Shown: positions 26,237 to 35,869 of the stretch, piece by piece
How positions within the stretch are numbered: position 1 is the first letter of the stretch
Layout of the letters: the number at the start of each line of letters is the position of its first letter
Assembly (NCBI RefSeq): GCF_000733845.1
Contig: NZ_JPOI01000001.1
Location: 705,001-769,000 of the forward strand
Reading direction: 5' to 3'
Length of the DNA: 64,000 bases
DNA from: Geobacillus vulcani PSS1
GTDB taxonomy: Bacteria > Bacillota > Bacilli > Bacillales > Anoxybacillaceae
Made by a program: the position numbers and the translations under genes
The notes under the pieces: model-generated
Seen by the model: the letters and a program-made list of their open reading frames with translations, nothing else
The model's database searches: none
Told to the model about the DNA's origin: nothing

Positions 26237-28201
26237 GTGAGGGCAATTTGGGAAAAATGGTGGAAAACATGTCGTTCTCTCCCTAACCAATACATTGGCT
26301 TTTTTATTTTTGCCGTGCTCTTATTTTGGTTGAAGACGTACGCCGCCTATTTAGCGGAATTTAACCTTGGCATCAGCAACTCCATGCAGGAGTTTTTATT
26401 GTTCATCAACCCGATCAGCTCGGCGGTATTCTTCCTTGGGTTGGCGCTGTTGGCCAAGGAAACGCGGGTGTACAAATGGCTCATTATTATTAATTTCATT
26501 TTATCGTTCATCTTATACGCCAATATCGTTTATTATCGCTTTTTCAGCGATTTCATTACATTCCCGACGTTGACCCAAACGAAAAACTTCGGTGATTTAG
26601 GCGGAAGTATTTGGGAATTGATTCATTGGTATGATGTGTTCTATTTCTTGGACACCATTATTCTGGCCGTACTCGTTTTCTCGAAACGATTCCCGCTCCC
26701 GAAAGTGCGGGCCGGCCGGTTCAAAAAAGGCGCCATTTTCGCTTCGGCCATTCTGATGTTCAGCATCAACTTGGCGCTTGCTGAGGCTGACCGCCCGCAG
26801 CTCTTGACAAGAACATTTGACCGCAACTATATCGTCAAATATTTAGGTGTATACAACTATTTGATTTATGACGCGTTCCAAAGCATGAAATCATCAACAC
26901 AGCGGGCGTTTGCGAACAAAAGCGATATCACGACCGTGCTGAACTATGTGCAGGCGACGTATGCCAAACCGAATCCGAAATATTTCGGCGTGGCGAAAGG
27001 GAAAAACGTCATTTACATTCATTTAGAGTCGCTGCAAAACTTCGTGATTAACTATAAACTGAACGGGCAGGAAGTCACCCCATTCTTGAATTCGCTCACC
27101 CGCGATCCGAATACATTCTATTTTGATAACTTTTTCCATCAAACTGGACAGGGGAAAACGTCGGACGCGGAGTTTATGTTGGAAAATTCGTTGTACGGCC
27201 TGCCACAAGGTGCCGTCTTTACAACCAAAGGGCAAAATACGTACCATGCGGCTCCGGCCATTTTGCACCAATACGGCTATACAAGCGCCGTCTTCCACGG
27301 CAACTACAAAACGTTCTGGAACCGCGATGAAATTTATAAGTCGTTCGGCTTTGATCATTTCTTTGACGCGAGCTACTATGATATGAACGACGAAGACGTC
27401 TTGAACTACGGTCTGAAAGACAAACCGTTCTTCCGGGAGTCGATCCCGCTGTTAGAAACATTGAAAGAACCGTTCTATGTGAAATTTATTACGCTGTCGA
27501 ACCACTTCCCGTACCCGATCAGCGAGGAAGATGCAACGATCCCGCCGGCGACGACAGGCGACGGCTCGGTCGACCGTTATTTCCAAACGGCCCGTTATTT
27601 GGATGAAGCGGTGAAAGAGTTCTTTGATTATCTGAAAAAATCGGGCCTGTACGACCGCTCGGTCATCATTTTGTACGGCGATCATTACGGCATTTCCGAA
27701 AACCATAACAAAGCCATGGCGCAAATTTTAGGAAAAGAAATTACGCCGTATGAACATGCTCAATTGCAACGGGTGCCGCTGTTTATCCACGTCCCGGGCG
27801 TCAAAGGCGGCGTCATTCACGAGTTTGGCGGCCAAATCGACTTGCTGCCGACGTTGCTGCACTTGCTTGGCATCGATACGAAAAACTTCGTCCAATTCGG
27901 AACGGATTTGCTGTCTCCGGATCATCAAGAAATTGTTCCGTTCCGCAACGGCGACTTTGTCACCCCGAAAGTAACGGCTGTCAATGGCAAGTACTATGAC
28001 ACGAAAACGGGTGAACCACTTGAAGAAACACCGGAAATCAAGCGCCTGGAACAAATCGTTCGGACAAAACTTGATCTGTCGGATAAAGTCGTTTACGGCG
28101 ATTTGCTCCGGTTCTATACGCCGAAAGGCTTCAAACCGGTCGACCCGTCGAAATACGATTATAACAACCGCGAAGACAATGAAGAGGGAAGCGGTCAATG
28201 A
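26237..28201 (+). CDS. ltaS: Lipoteichoic acid synthase (LtaS family)
   Basis: 654 residues from GTG 26237 (RBS AAAGGAGGAGAAGAGGAC). Five N-terminal helices to about 200, then an extracellular sulfatase-like domain. Catalytic Thr lies in TGQGKTSDAEF; metal ligands include LESLQ, GDHYG and HFPY. Processing after an AFA motif just past the membrane part would release the domain. LtaS polymerises glycerol phosphate from phosphatidylglycerol onto the glycolipid anchor of LTA. The stop codon lies in the loop of its terminator. Confidence 0.95.
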   Translation: MRAIWEKWWKTCRSLPNQYIGFFIFAVLLFWLKTYAAYLAEFNLGISNSMQEFLLFINPISSAVFFLGLALLAKETRVYKWLIIINFILSFILYANIVYYRFFSDFITFPTLTQTKNFGDLGGSIWELIHWYDVFYFLDTIILAVLVFSKRFPLPKVRAGRFKKGAIFASAILMFSINLALAEADRPQLLTRTFDRNYIVKYLGVYNYLIYDAFQSMKSSTQRAFANKSDITTVLNYVQATYAKPNPKYFGVAKGKNVIYIHLESLQNFVINYKLNGQEVTPFLNSLTRDPNTFYFDNFFHQTGQGKTSDAEFMLENSLYGLPQGAVFTTKGQNTYHAAPAILHQYGYTSAVFHGNYKTFWNRDEIYKSFGFDHFFDASYYDMNDEDVLNYGLKDKPFFRESIPLLETLKEPFYVKFITLSNHFPYPISEEDATIPPATTGDGSVDRYFQTARYLDEAVKEFFDYLKKSGLYDRSVIILYGDHYGISENHNKAMAQILGKEITPYEHAQLQRVPLFIHVPGVKGGVIHEFGGQIDLLPTLLHLLGIDTKNFVQFGTDLLSPDHQEIVPFRNGDFVTPKVTAVNGKYYDTKTGEPLEETPEIKRLEQIVRTKLDLSDKVVYGDLLRFYTPKGFKPVDPSKYDYNNREDNEEGSGQ

Positions 28202-28218
28202 TCGCCTCCCTCTTTTTT
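28184..28218 (+). terminator. Terminator of ltaS
   Basis: Stem GAGGGAAGCG/CGCCTCCCTC with one A-C mismatch (28184-28193 with 28203-28212), then TTTTTTCT. Confidence 0.9.
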
Positions 28219-29547
28219 CTAGCGCTGCAGCAGCCGCTCGACAGCCCGCTTCGCATTCACGTAACCCGCCCCATATACGTTCGGGTCGCGCCCTTTCCAC
28301 AAATCGGCGCCGTCTTTTAACGCCTGCTTGATTTCATCCGGCGTCGCAGTTGGTTTCGCCTGAAGCATCAACGCGACAATACCGGCGCAAATCGGCGTCG
28401 CCATTGATGTACCAGACATCGATATATAATGGTCACCGACCCGGCTTTGCTTATTCATCTTGTCAAGAAATGAACGCGGGGCGCGAAGCGATATAATGTT
28501 GACCCCGGGAACGGCGAGATCCGGTTTGGTCACCCCGTACTCGGTCGGCCCTCGGCTCGAAAACGACGCCACGTCATCGTCGGCGCGCGTTTCCCCCGTA
28601 TTACGGTCATCAAGAGCTCCAACGGTAATGATGCGGTCGCTAATACCCGGGCTTGAAATCGTCCCGTAATTTGGCCCCTCATTTCCGGCTGCCGCACAGA
28701 CGACAATCCCCTGCTCCCACGCCCGCTCCGCGACTTGCACGAGCGGATCATCATTTTCGGCCGGGAACGGCTGCGGCTCCCCGCCAAGCGACAAAGAAAT
28801 GATATGAATGCGCTTGTCCGGGTTGTCCTTGTTGTAATCAATGCACCATTCGATGCCGCGCATAATGGTTTCTAACGTTCCGCTTCCCGAGCGGTCGAGC
28901 ACTTTGACGCCCACGACATTCGCCTCATACGCCGGTCCGGCATACAGCCCGTCCGACATGCGCCCGTTTCCGGCCGCATCGCCGGCGCAATGCGTTCCGT
29001 GACCATTGTCATCATACGGTGCCGTGCGGCCATTCACCAAATCAGCAAACGCCACAATCCGTCCTTCTAAATCCGGGTGCGGGTAAAGGCCGGTGTCGAC
29101 AATCGCAATCGTCACCCCTTTGCCGCTCAGCTCGGTTCCATTGACGGTGACGTGTTTCGCATTCGCCGATGGCACGGCGTTGTTTAATAACGCTTTGACG
29201 GTGCGGTTAAGATACACTTTTTTCACTTTTGGATGCTCAAGCAGCTGCTCGAGCGCCGCAGGTGTCACCCTTGCGCTGTAGAAGGGAACATGGCGAAAAT
29301 GGTGGCGTACTGTCATACGGAAATGATCGCGTTCCGCCTTGGCCACTGCCTCCATCCCTTCAGCATTTTCGACTTCAATCAAGACGGAAAGCCTCCGCCA
29401 TTTCCGCAGCCACCGCTCCATCCAACGGTGAAAAATGCACGGCATGCGCGTCATCGGTTTGTACATACTGACCAGCGCGTGACGGAGAGGACGGTCAAGA
29501 CGCCCCGCATGGCGGCGGGCCAACTGGACGATGGAATAGCCAAACAT
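28219..29547 (-). CDS. aprX: Subtilisin-like serine protease AprX
   Basis: 442 residues, exactly the length of B. subtilis AprX. Subtilase triad: Asp in IVDTGLYPHPD, His in NGHGTHCAG, Ser in SGTSMATPICAG; Asn oxyanion in AAAGNEGPN. No Sec signal peptide: an N-terminal ~120-residue basic propeptide-like region precedes the catalytic domain, consistent with an intracellular protease active late in growth. Start ATG behind GGAAGGAGG. Confidence 0.95.
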   Translation of the reverse strand: MFGYSIVQLARRHAGRLDRPLRHALVSMYKPMTRMPCIFHRWMERWLRKWRRLSVLIEVENAEGMEAVAKAERDHFRMTVRHHFRHVPFYSARVTPAALEQLLEHPKVKKVYLNRTVKALLNNAVPSANAKHVTVNGTELSGKGVTIAIVDTGLYPHPDLEGRIVAFADLVNGRTAPYDDNGHGTHCAGDAAGNGRMSDGLYAGPAYEANVVGVKVLDRSGSGTLETIMRGIEWCIDYNKDNPDKRIHIISLSLGGEPQPFPAENDDPLVQVAERAWEQGIVVCAAAGNEGPNYGTISSPGISDRIITVGALDDRNTGETRADDDVASFSSRGPTEYGVTKPDLAVPGVNIISLRAPRSFLDKMNKQSRVGDHYISMSGTSMATPICAGIVALMLQAKPTATPDEIKQALKDGADLWKGRDPNVYGAGYVNAKRAVERLLQR

Positions 29548-29674
29548 GTTCTTCCTCCTTCCTTCATTACGTTGCTATACTCATATGACGTGTGGACAAA
29601 GAAGGAAGCGGCGGTTCCACTAAGACAAATGGACAAAAAAAGCCTGCCCCGCCGAGACGAAGCAAGCTTCCCTA

Positions 29675-30358
29675 TCATTCTCTCACCTGTTCAAGCACAA
29701 TCTGTCTGGCTCTCCCTAAATGCCGCTCGACTTGACGAAGCACGTTTTCCCGTTCGGCAAATGCGCCGACTTGCGTCCCATCGACAATGACGCGGGTCAA
29801 TGCTGTTTTTTGTTTTTTCCGCAGCCCAAGCGCCCGTTCCAACCCATTCACATGCCCGCGGGCGACCATGCGCAAAAAACGGGTATCATTCAGTTTTCTC
29901 GCATCCTCTTCTCGATCAATAAATCCGTTCTCCGTGAGCACAGCTGGCATCGCGGTCTCCCGCAACACATGAAAATTTGCTCTCTTTTTCCCGCGGTCGC
30001 GAAATCCTGTGGCTTTGACGACTTCTTCGTGAATGGCATCGCGAATGCGAGCCGCTAGAGAATCCTCATCGAGCCGATGATAAATATAATCTTCATATCC
30101 AGTGCCCCCACCCGCATTTACGTGAATGGAAATGTACACATCGGCTCCCCAGCGGTTGGCCCGCTCCGTCCGCTCGTTGAGCGAGACCGTCTCATCGTTG
30201 GTCCGGCTCAGCTGCACCGAAACTCCTTCGTACTCACTTTGCAAAAGGCGGCGCAGCTCCAAGGCGATGAACAGCGTGATGTCCTTCTCTCGCAATCCAT
30301 TGCCGACCGCGCCGGTGTCGTTCCCGCCGTGCCCAGGATCAAGAAAAATGTTGATCAT
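29675..30358 (-). CDS. N-acetylmuramoyl-L-alanine amidase (CwlC-like)
   Basis: 227 residues from ATG 30358 (RBS AAAGGAG). Amidase_3 domain at the N-terminus: zinc ligands in DPGHGGND (His), Glu in REKD, His in SIHVNAG and catalytic Glu in LTENGFID. The C-terminal ~45 residues resemble a SPOR-like repeat. There is no signal peptide, as with the mother-cell lysis amidase CwlC of B. subtilis. It cleaves the amide linking peptide to MurNAc. Confidence 0.93.
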   Translation of the reverse strand: MINIFLDPGHGGNDTGAVGNGLREKDITLFIALELRRLLQSEYEGVSVQLSRTNDETVSLNERTERANRWGADVYISIHVNAGGGTGYEDYIYHRLDEDSLAARIRDAIHEEVVKATGFRDRGKKRANFHVLRETAMPAVLTENGFIDREEDARKLNDTRFLRMVARGHVNGLERALGLRKKQKTALTRVIVDGTQVGAFAERENVLRQVERHLGRARQIVLEQVRE

Positions 30359-30452
30359 CTGTCTTCTCCTTTCACAGCTTTTTCCGTTTAGGAATATGGC
30401 ACTATTAGCATAAGCATCATCCTCCAAAATGCCATAGATACTTCCCCATGGC

Positions 30453-30492
30453 CAAGAAATAAGGCGCAACCGTTCTCTTCGGTTGTGCCTTA
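30453..30492 (-). terminator. Terminator of the lnr-like ABC operon
   Basis: Stem AAGGCRCAACCG/CGGTTGYGCCTT (30461-30492) followed on the minus strand by TTATTTCTT. Confidence 0.8.
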
Positions 30493-30616
30493 CGCTCCCG
30501 TTCGATATGAATGAACACCACAGCCATACAGCCCCATGATGGGCAAAAGAAAACTTGCCGCGCAAACTTGGGAAATGGCAGATTCAAACATACCGGCCTG
30601 CAATCACCGAAAACCA

Positions 30617-31762
30617 TTATACAAACTGTCCACTCTGTTGGCTTCGGTTGAACTTATAAACGGCAATAAGGAAAAAGGTCAGTGCAAAAGCGAGAAGAAT
30701 CAACACATGCAAATACAAACTGCCAAAAGAACGCCCCTCCTGCAGCTTCACCAAGAGATCAAGCGCCCACCGTTGCGGTAGAAAGTACGCCGCCTTTTGC
30801 AAAAACTTCGGCATCAACTCGACGGGCCAAAAACAGCCGGCCAGCATGCAGGTCGGAACGGTGATCAATGGCTGCAGCGCTCCGGCGGAGGTGGAGCTGT
30901 TCGCCAGCATCACCGTAATCAAAGCCAACCCGATTGCCGATAAAGAGAAAACGAAAAGTACGAGGGCCATTTGCCACATCGGAACGTTAGGATAAATATG
31001 AAAGATGTTTTTCATCGCCACAAAGGTCACGATAATCTGTACCGTTATGACCAACACATTCACCACAACATTCGATAACACATACGTTCTGGCTTGAATC
31101 GGTGTCGTCAATAATCGAGAATACGTGCGCTCTTCTCTTTCTTTGATGATGATCTCCGTCAAATTTCCCGCTGACATTAACATGATCATGAGCAAGTAGC
31201 CGATCGTTTGATACGTGATCGCTTTTTGTTTGGATGTATCGGATAATGAATGAATAGCCAACCGGAACGGTGCGTGTTGATACCGTTCATACATTTTCCA
31301 AAAGAGATCGTTGTTTCCATTGGCCAATCGCCCCAATGTGGCCAGATGATCAATGTATTCATGCAAGTATGATTTGATAAACGTAGTGATTTCCGCTCCC
31401 TTGAGCGAGACGAGTTCAATCGGCCGAGGTTGGCCGTGCTGGACACTTTCGGAAAACCCTTGGCGAAAAATCAACACGCCATCCACCTTTTGCGAGGTGA
31501 TTTGGTCGTCCACTGCTGACAACTTGACGCTTTTCACTGATAGATGGTCAATGTTTTTCAGAAAATGGATCGTATCATCGGTAATCCGTCCATGATCCTC
31601 ATTGACGATCCCGATGCGCACCTCCTTGACAGGGTTGCCCCCGGCCGCAAACAAAGACAAAAGGATTGCCGCCAACGGCGTGCCAAAATATAACAAAAAA
31701 TTGATTTTTCGACGGAACGTTCGCTTTAACGTATACTTCACCAACCAAATCACATCGTTCAC
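30617..31762 (-). CDS. ABC-2 type transporter permease (LnrN-like)
   Basis: 381 residues from GTG 31762 (RBS GGAGGG). Topology of ABC2_membrane_3: one N-terminal helix, a ~150-residue extracellular loop, then a bundle of about five helices (LLMIMLMSAGNLT, VVVNVLVIT, LVLFVFSLSAIGLALI, ending AFALTFFLIAVYKF). Second permease of a heterodimeric exporter; one base from the first permease gene. Resembles LnrN of the B. subtilis linearmycin-resistance system; substrate here unknown. Confidence 0.88.
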   Translation of the reverse strand: MNDVIWLVKYTLKRTFRRKINFLLYFGTPLAAILLSLFAAGGNPVKEVRIGIVNEDHGRITDDTIHFLKNIDHLSVKSVKLSAVDDQITSQKVDGVLIFRQGFSESVQHGQPRPIELVSLKGAEITTFIKSYLHEYIDHLATLGRLANGNNDLFWKMYERYQHAPFRLAIHSLSDTSKQKAITYQTIGYLLMIMLMSAGNLTEIIIKEREERTYSRLLTTPIQARTYVLSNVVVNVLVITVQIIVTFVAMKNIFHIYPNVPMWQMALVLFVFSLSAIGLALITVMLANSSTSAGALQPLITVPTCMLAGCFWPVELMPKFLQKAAYFLPQRWALDLLVKLQEGRSFGSLYLHVLILLAFALTFFLIAVYKFNRSQQSGQFV

Positions 31763-31763
31763 C

Positions 31764-32867
31764 CTATAATCCCTCCCGTCTCGCTACAGACGCCACCGCG
31801 ATCAATAAAAACAACGCCGCTAGACCGACATTGAGAAGCATGGTTGGAACCACGCTGGACACATCGTTGGCATATACCATTTTAAAAATCGTTTCATTCA
31901 TCCAAGAAAGCGGCGACAAATGAGCAAACCACTTCGTTTCATCGATCGGAAAATAAGCACCCCCGAAAAAAGAAGCGAGCTGAATGAGGACCATCGCCAT
32001 CGTTCGCGCTGCTCCTTCTGTCCTTGCCAGATAGCTCATCCCTAGCCCAAAGCTTATGGCCAATACCACCTCAGTCAACAGAAGCAAATACACGAGACTG
32101 AAGTGACGCCCCCAATACGCGTGAAAAACAAGTTTACTAAACAAGATCACTACGGCCACACAAAGAAAATTCGCCACGATGTTTCCGGCCAGTTTTCCAA
32201 TAAAAATCTCGCTTTTGCGAACAGGAGCCGCCAAAAGGCGGTCAGCCGTCTTCCGCGTCCGCTCTCCCCGCAACAAAGAGCTGCCAGGCAATGCGCTATA
32301 CAAAGCGATCATGGTCGTCATCGCCACCGCATAATAATCCATCGCCCCCGGTTTTCGTTTGGAACGCAGCGATCGTTCTTGAATGTACTCCTCATGCGGA
32401 TTTCGATTGGGCTGAAACGAACCCGGCTGCCCTTGCGAAACGGCCATGGCCAGCTGATATTGGCCCACAAACGCGGCCATCGCCCCCTCAACAAGGCCCC
32501 CTTTGATCTGGTTGCGTTCATTGGTGTACAATTCAACTCCGTGTAGGCCGATCTCGACGTATCCATCGGCTTTTCCTTCCTGAACCGCTTGCTTTCCATT
32601 CATATCGTCCGGCACCTTTTGAAAATCGATATGGGCTTTCTTCGCCTCTTGAGCCATGGCGTGAATAGATGCCGACAACTGCCCGGCTGTTTGGTCTTTG
32701 TAGAAGACGCGTACCTCACCGATGGAAATCGTCCATTGGAACGCGTGAGAAAGGGCTGTTCCTAAGATGAACATGAGTACGATCGGAAACAGCAGCATGA
32801 AAAACAGCGTCCGGGCATCACGAAAATCGCTTTTGATCTCCTTTACCGCGATCCGAACAATATTCAA
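31764..32867 (-). CDS. ABC-2 type transporter permease (LnrM-like)
   Basis: 367 residues from TTG 32867, which has AAAGGAGG eight bases upstream; the upstream GTG sits inside the RBS. N-terminal helix FFMLLFPIVLMFILG, large loop, then membrane bundle with LLRGERTRKTADRLLAAPV, the conserved coupling-helix region. Partner of the permease at 30617 and of the ATPase at 32901. Confidence 0.88.
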   Translation of the reverse strand: MNIVRIAVKEIKSDFRDARTLFFMLLFPIVLMFILGTALSHAFQWTISIGEVRVFYKDQTAGQLSASIHAMAQEAKKAHIDFQKVPDDMNGKQAVQEGKADGYVEIGLHGVELYTNERNQIKGGLVEGAMAAFVGQYQLAMAVSQGQPGSFQPNRNPHEEYIQERSLRSKRKPGAMDYYAVAMTTMIALYSALPGSSLLRGERTRKTADRLLAAPVRKSEIFIGKLAGNIVANFLCVAVVILFSKLVFHAYWGRHFSLVYLLLLTEVVLAISFGLGMSYLARTEGAARTMAMVLIQLASFFGGAYFPIDETKWFAHLSPLSWMNETIFKMVYANDVSSVVPTMLLNVGLAALFLLIAVASVARREGL

Positions 32868-32900
32868 AAGAAGCACCTCCTTTGCACAATGAAAGATCGG

Positions 32901-33839
32901 TCATGAATCCCGCAAATTTCTCCCCGTCAGCGTAAGAAAAACGGTTTCTAAATTCGGTGATTGGTCTTCGAGCGACCGGATCTCCACCCCGTCATTGATC
33001 AGACATTGCACAATTTGATTTAAATTATTGACATTGATGTCCGAACTGATTTTAATCATATTTTCTTCACATTGCACCGCCTTGACCCCGGGAATGTCTT
33101 GCAGATGCTGCTTGTTGAGCTGATCCATGCCCCTGATTTCTATCCAAATATCTTTTGTATCGGTAATCATCGCTTCCAATTGCTCCTTTGTCCCCTCTGC
33201 GATGATCTTTCCATGATCAATGATCGCGATTCGTGTACAAATTTCTTCAACTTCCTCCATGTAATGGCTTGTATAAATAATCGTACATCCCATGTCATTG
33301 AGCTTTTTGACCGAAGCTAAAATATCATTTCGCGACTGCGGATCGATGCCGACTGTTGGTTCGTCCATAATGATGAGCTTCGGCCGATGGGCGATCGCAC
33401 AGGCGATATTGAGCCTCCGTTTCATCCCGCCTGAGAAATGCTTCGGATAACGTTTGCGTTTATCACTCAAGCCAACAAACTCAAGCGCCTCTTCCACCCG
33501 CTGGCGCAGCTCCGCGCCGCGCAGTCCATACAATCCGGCAAAGAACTCTACATTCTCATACGCCGTCAAATTTTCATAGATGGCGATTTCTTGAGGCACG
33601 ATGCCGATCTGTCGTTTGGCAAACTGGCGGTGCCTAGTGATGTCCTTGCCGAGAATCCTGATTTCACCTGCGTTCGGGCGCAGCAACCCGGCAATCATAT
33701 TGATCGTGGTGCTTTTTCCCGCTCCGTTGGCTCCGAGAAAGCCAAAGATTTCTCCTTCGGCGACAGAGAGGGACATATGATCCACCGCAATGAAGTCGCC
33801 AAATTTTTTCGTGACCTGCTTGATTTCCAACATGTTCAC
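32901..33839 (-). CDS. ABC transporter ATP-binding protein (LnrL-like)
   Basis: 312 residues (GTG 33839, or ATG 6 bases later). Walker A GANGAGKST, Q-loop GIVPQE, signature FSGGMKRRLN, Walker B LIIMDEPTVGIDP, H-loop TSHYMEEVE. DrrA/NatA-type exporter ATPase with a C-terminal regulatory extension. It drives the two ABC-2 permeases. A terminator plus its own -10 separates it from the kinase gene, so the exporter may be switched separately from the sensors. Confidence 0.93.
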   Translation of the reverse strand: MNMLEIKQVTKKFGDFIAVDHMSLSVAEGEIFGFLGANGAGKSTTINMIAGLLRPNAGEIRILGKDITRHRQFAKRQIGIVPQEIAIYENLTAYENVEFFAGLYGLRGAELRQRVEEALEFVGLSDKRKRYPKHFSGGMKRRLNIACAIAHRPKLIIMDEPTVGIDPQSRNDILASVKKLNDMGCTIIYTSHYMEEVEEICTRIAIIDHGKIIAEGTKEQLEAMITDTKDIWIEIRGMDQLNKQHLQDIPGVKAVQCEENMIKISSDINVNNLNQIVQCLINDGVEIRSLEDQSPNLETVFLTLTGRNLRDS

Positions 33840-33872
33840 CGTTCCACCTTCTTTCCATACTTGGTGTTATTG

Positions 33873-33916
33873 ATTATAGAAAAAAAGATGAACTCCTGTA
33901 AGTGCAGGAATTCATC
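33873..33916 (-). terminator. Terminator between the two-component and ABC genes, with an overlapping promoter
   Basis: Stem GATGAA-TCCTG/CAGGA-TTCATC (33887-33916), then seven T on the minus strand, then TATAAT (33873-33878). The -35 region lies in the stem (TTACAG), so this looks like an intercistronic terminator followed by a promoter that a response regulator could activate. Confidence 0.7.
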
Positions 33917-33941
33917 TCGTTGACATGAGAAAATTCACGAA

Positions 33942-35048
33942 TTACTCATGAATCGGAAGCAACGTTGTGACAGAGAACCCGTTTGTCCCATCGACAATGA
34001 CCGTGCCATGAACAGAGGCCGCCCGTTCCTCCATGCCGATGATCCCAAGCCCTTTCTTGATCTTGGTCGCACCTTTCCCGTTATCTTTCACTTCCACCTT
34101 GATGACTCGATTCAAGACGTGAATCTCAACGGCAATGGCGGTGGCCTCGGCGTATTTGATCGCATTCGTCAACGCCTCGGCAATGTTCTCATAAATGACT
34201 TTCCATTGGATTGGCGTAATCACATCCAGATCCCCTTTGCATACGAGTGGAATCGGGAGATGATGTTGGGCGGAAAACTCATCAATAAATAATTTCACCC
34301 GATTGATCCCCATTTGCTCAGGCGGCGGTTTCATCTGTTTTAAGGTCATCCGAATTTGTTCAATGCCTTCTTTGGAAATGTGGATGGCGTTTTCCAACAA
34401 TTGTTTTGCCTTGTTGCGGTCTCCATCCATCAACCGTTTGGCCGCCTCCATCTGAATGAGCGCCCCCGTCAGCGAATGGCCGATTTGGTCATGAATGCGC
34501 TGTGACAGACGGTTTCGCTCTTCTAATTGCAACATATATTCCGATTGCTTGATATATTGATGATATTCGTTGACACTCCTTGTCAGCCGATGCAAATCGT
34601 TGCGCAGTTGATCCAAACGATCTTCTTGTTGTTTCATCCGCTCAAGATGGCGCTTGGCTGTCGTCACGCTGACAAGACTGAACAACGCCACAAGACCATA
34701 CAATTTCGCTGCCGAAGGGCCAAGCCAAACAATGGGAACAAGCAGCACCACCCATATCCCCCATAGTCGGGGAATATAGAACGAAGCCAACTCATATCCA
34801 TTGAGAGACAGCAATAAACCAAATGACGGCTCCACATAGGCGCTTGAAAGGATCACAAGGAAAACGGAACACAGCGCCGCTCCCTTTTTCCACCTTACAT
34901 TTCGAACGATAGAAGCAAACAAACTGAGACAAAAATAAATCAGAGAGGACAAGACAAACCAAGATTCATTCCTCTGTTCCGATGAGATATAATCAAGCGC
35001 TGCATATCCCCATACAATGAGTTTGTAAAACAGAAGCAAACGTTCCAT
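33942..35048 (-). CDS. Sensor histidine kinase (LnrJ-like, HisKA_3)
   Basis: 368 residues. N-terminal ~150 residues carry about six membrane helices without a large external domain, then a coiled linker and phosphoacceptor ERNRLSQRIHDQIGHSLTG with His in RIHDQ. The HATPase part has EALTNAIKYAEA and DNGKG. This membrane-sensing architecture fits LnrJ/DesK-type kinases that sense envelope damage or antibiotic lipids. Nine bases after the response regulator. Confidence 0.92.
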   Translation of the reverse strand: MERLLLFYKLIVWGYAALDYISSEQRNESWFVLSSLIYFCLSLFASIVRNVRWKKGAALCSVFLVILSSAYVEPSFGLLLSLNGYELASFYIPRLWGIWVVLLVPIVWLGPSAAKLYGLVALFSLVSVTTAKRHLERMKQQEDRLDQLRNDLHRLTRSVNEYHQYIKQSEYMLQLEERNRLSQRIHDQIGHSLTGALIQMEAAKRLMDGDRNKAKQLLENAIHISKEGIEQIRMTLKQMKPPPEQMGINRVKLFIDEFSAQHHLPIPLVCKGDLDVITPIQWKVIYENIAEALTNAIKYAEATAIAVEIHVLNRVIKVEVKDNGKGATKIKKGLGIIGMEERAASVHGTVIVDGTNGFSVTTLLPIHE

Positions 35049-35057
35049 ACCGCTCCC

Positions 35058-35723
35058 TCAACCGATTTTCCCCGTCAGGTAATAAACAGCGATTTGCGTT
35101 CGATGCTGCAATCCCGTTTTATTGAAAATGGACGTAATGTAATTAGCCACCGTTCCCTCGGAGATAAATAGCTGGCTGGCAATTTCTTTATTCGAAAGCC
35201 CTTTCGCAATGAGCGCCATAATGTCCAACTCTCGCTCAGTAAACAGACGTTTGTCGATTTTCGGCGTCGGTCCTTTTTCTTCTTTGAGATTGGACTTGAT
35301 TTTTTCCATGACCACCTCTTGCATGACCACTTGACCGTGATAAACGGCTTTGATCGCTTCCCGGATTCGCTCTGGATCGGTATTTTTTAAAAAATATCCC
35401 TTTGCGCCGTATTGGATGGCATCCATAATGTACTCATCATCATCAAACGTCGTCAAAATCAGCGGCTTTGCCTTCGTCTGCTCACAGATGAGCTTCGTCG
35501 CTTCGACGCCGTTCATGTTCGGCATGCGCACATCCAATAACGCAATATCGACCTCATGATGCCGGCAATATTCCACCGCCTCTTTCCCATCACTTACGGT
35601 CGCGACGACATCAAACTCGTCATACGTGCTTAAGATGATCCGCAGCCCTTCGCGGACAAAGGAATTGTCATCGGCAATGAGCACTTTGATCCGCAGCGGA
35701 TCGGGCGCAGAGGTCTGTTTCAT
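35058..35723 (-). CDS. NarL-type response regulator (LnrK-like)
   Basis: 221 residues from ATG 35723 (RBS GGGGAAAG); longer in-frame starts give an unlikely N-terminus. Receiver domain with Asp-Asp in IADDNSF and phosphoacceptor in VDIALLDVRMPN, Thr and Lys in LTTFDDDEYI and YFLKNT. C-terminal LuxR HTH: LTERELDIMALIAKGLSNKEIASQLFISEGTV. Phosphorylated form probably activates the ABC genes. Confidence 0.94.
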   Translation of the reverse strand: MKQTSAPDPLRIKVLIADDNSFVREGLRIILSTYDEFDVVATVSDGKEAVEYCRHHEVDIALLDVRMPNMNGVEATKLICEQTKAKPLILTTFDDDEYIMDAIQYGAKGYFLKNTDPERIREAIKAVYHGQVVMQEVVMEKIKSNLKEEKGPTPKIDKRLFTERELDIMALIAKGLSNKEIASQLFISEGTVANYITSIFNKTGLQHRTQIAVYYLTGKIG

Positions 35724-35869
35724 CTTTCCCCATCCTTTCCTCATCCACTTTGCGTTTTCCCATTCATCGTCATGTGTGGACAAAGCGCTGAACGATTTAC
35801 TTTCATTGTAATGAATAAGAGGAGTTTCTTCCATTGCCATGAAGGAAAGGGAGCTCAAGCAGGAGTGAT

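Noticed and set aside
35724..35858. Longer N-terminus of the response regulator
   Set aside because: The added 45 residues do not resemble a receiver domain start, while ATG 35723 has a good RBS.
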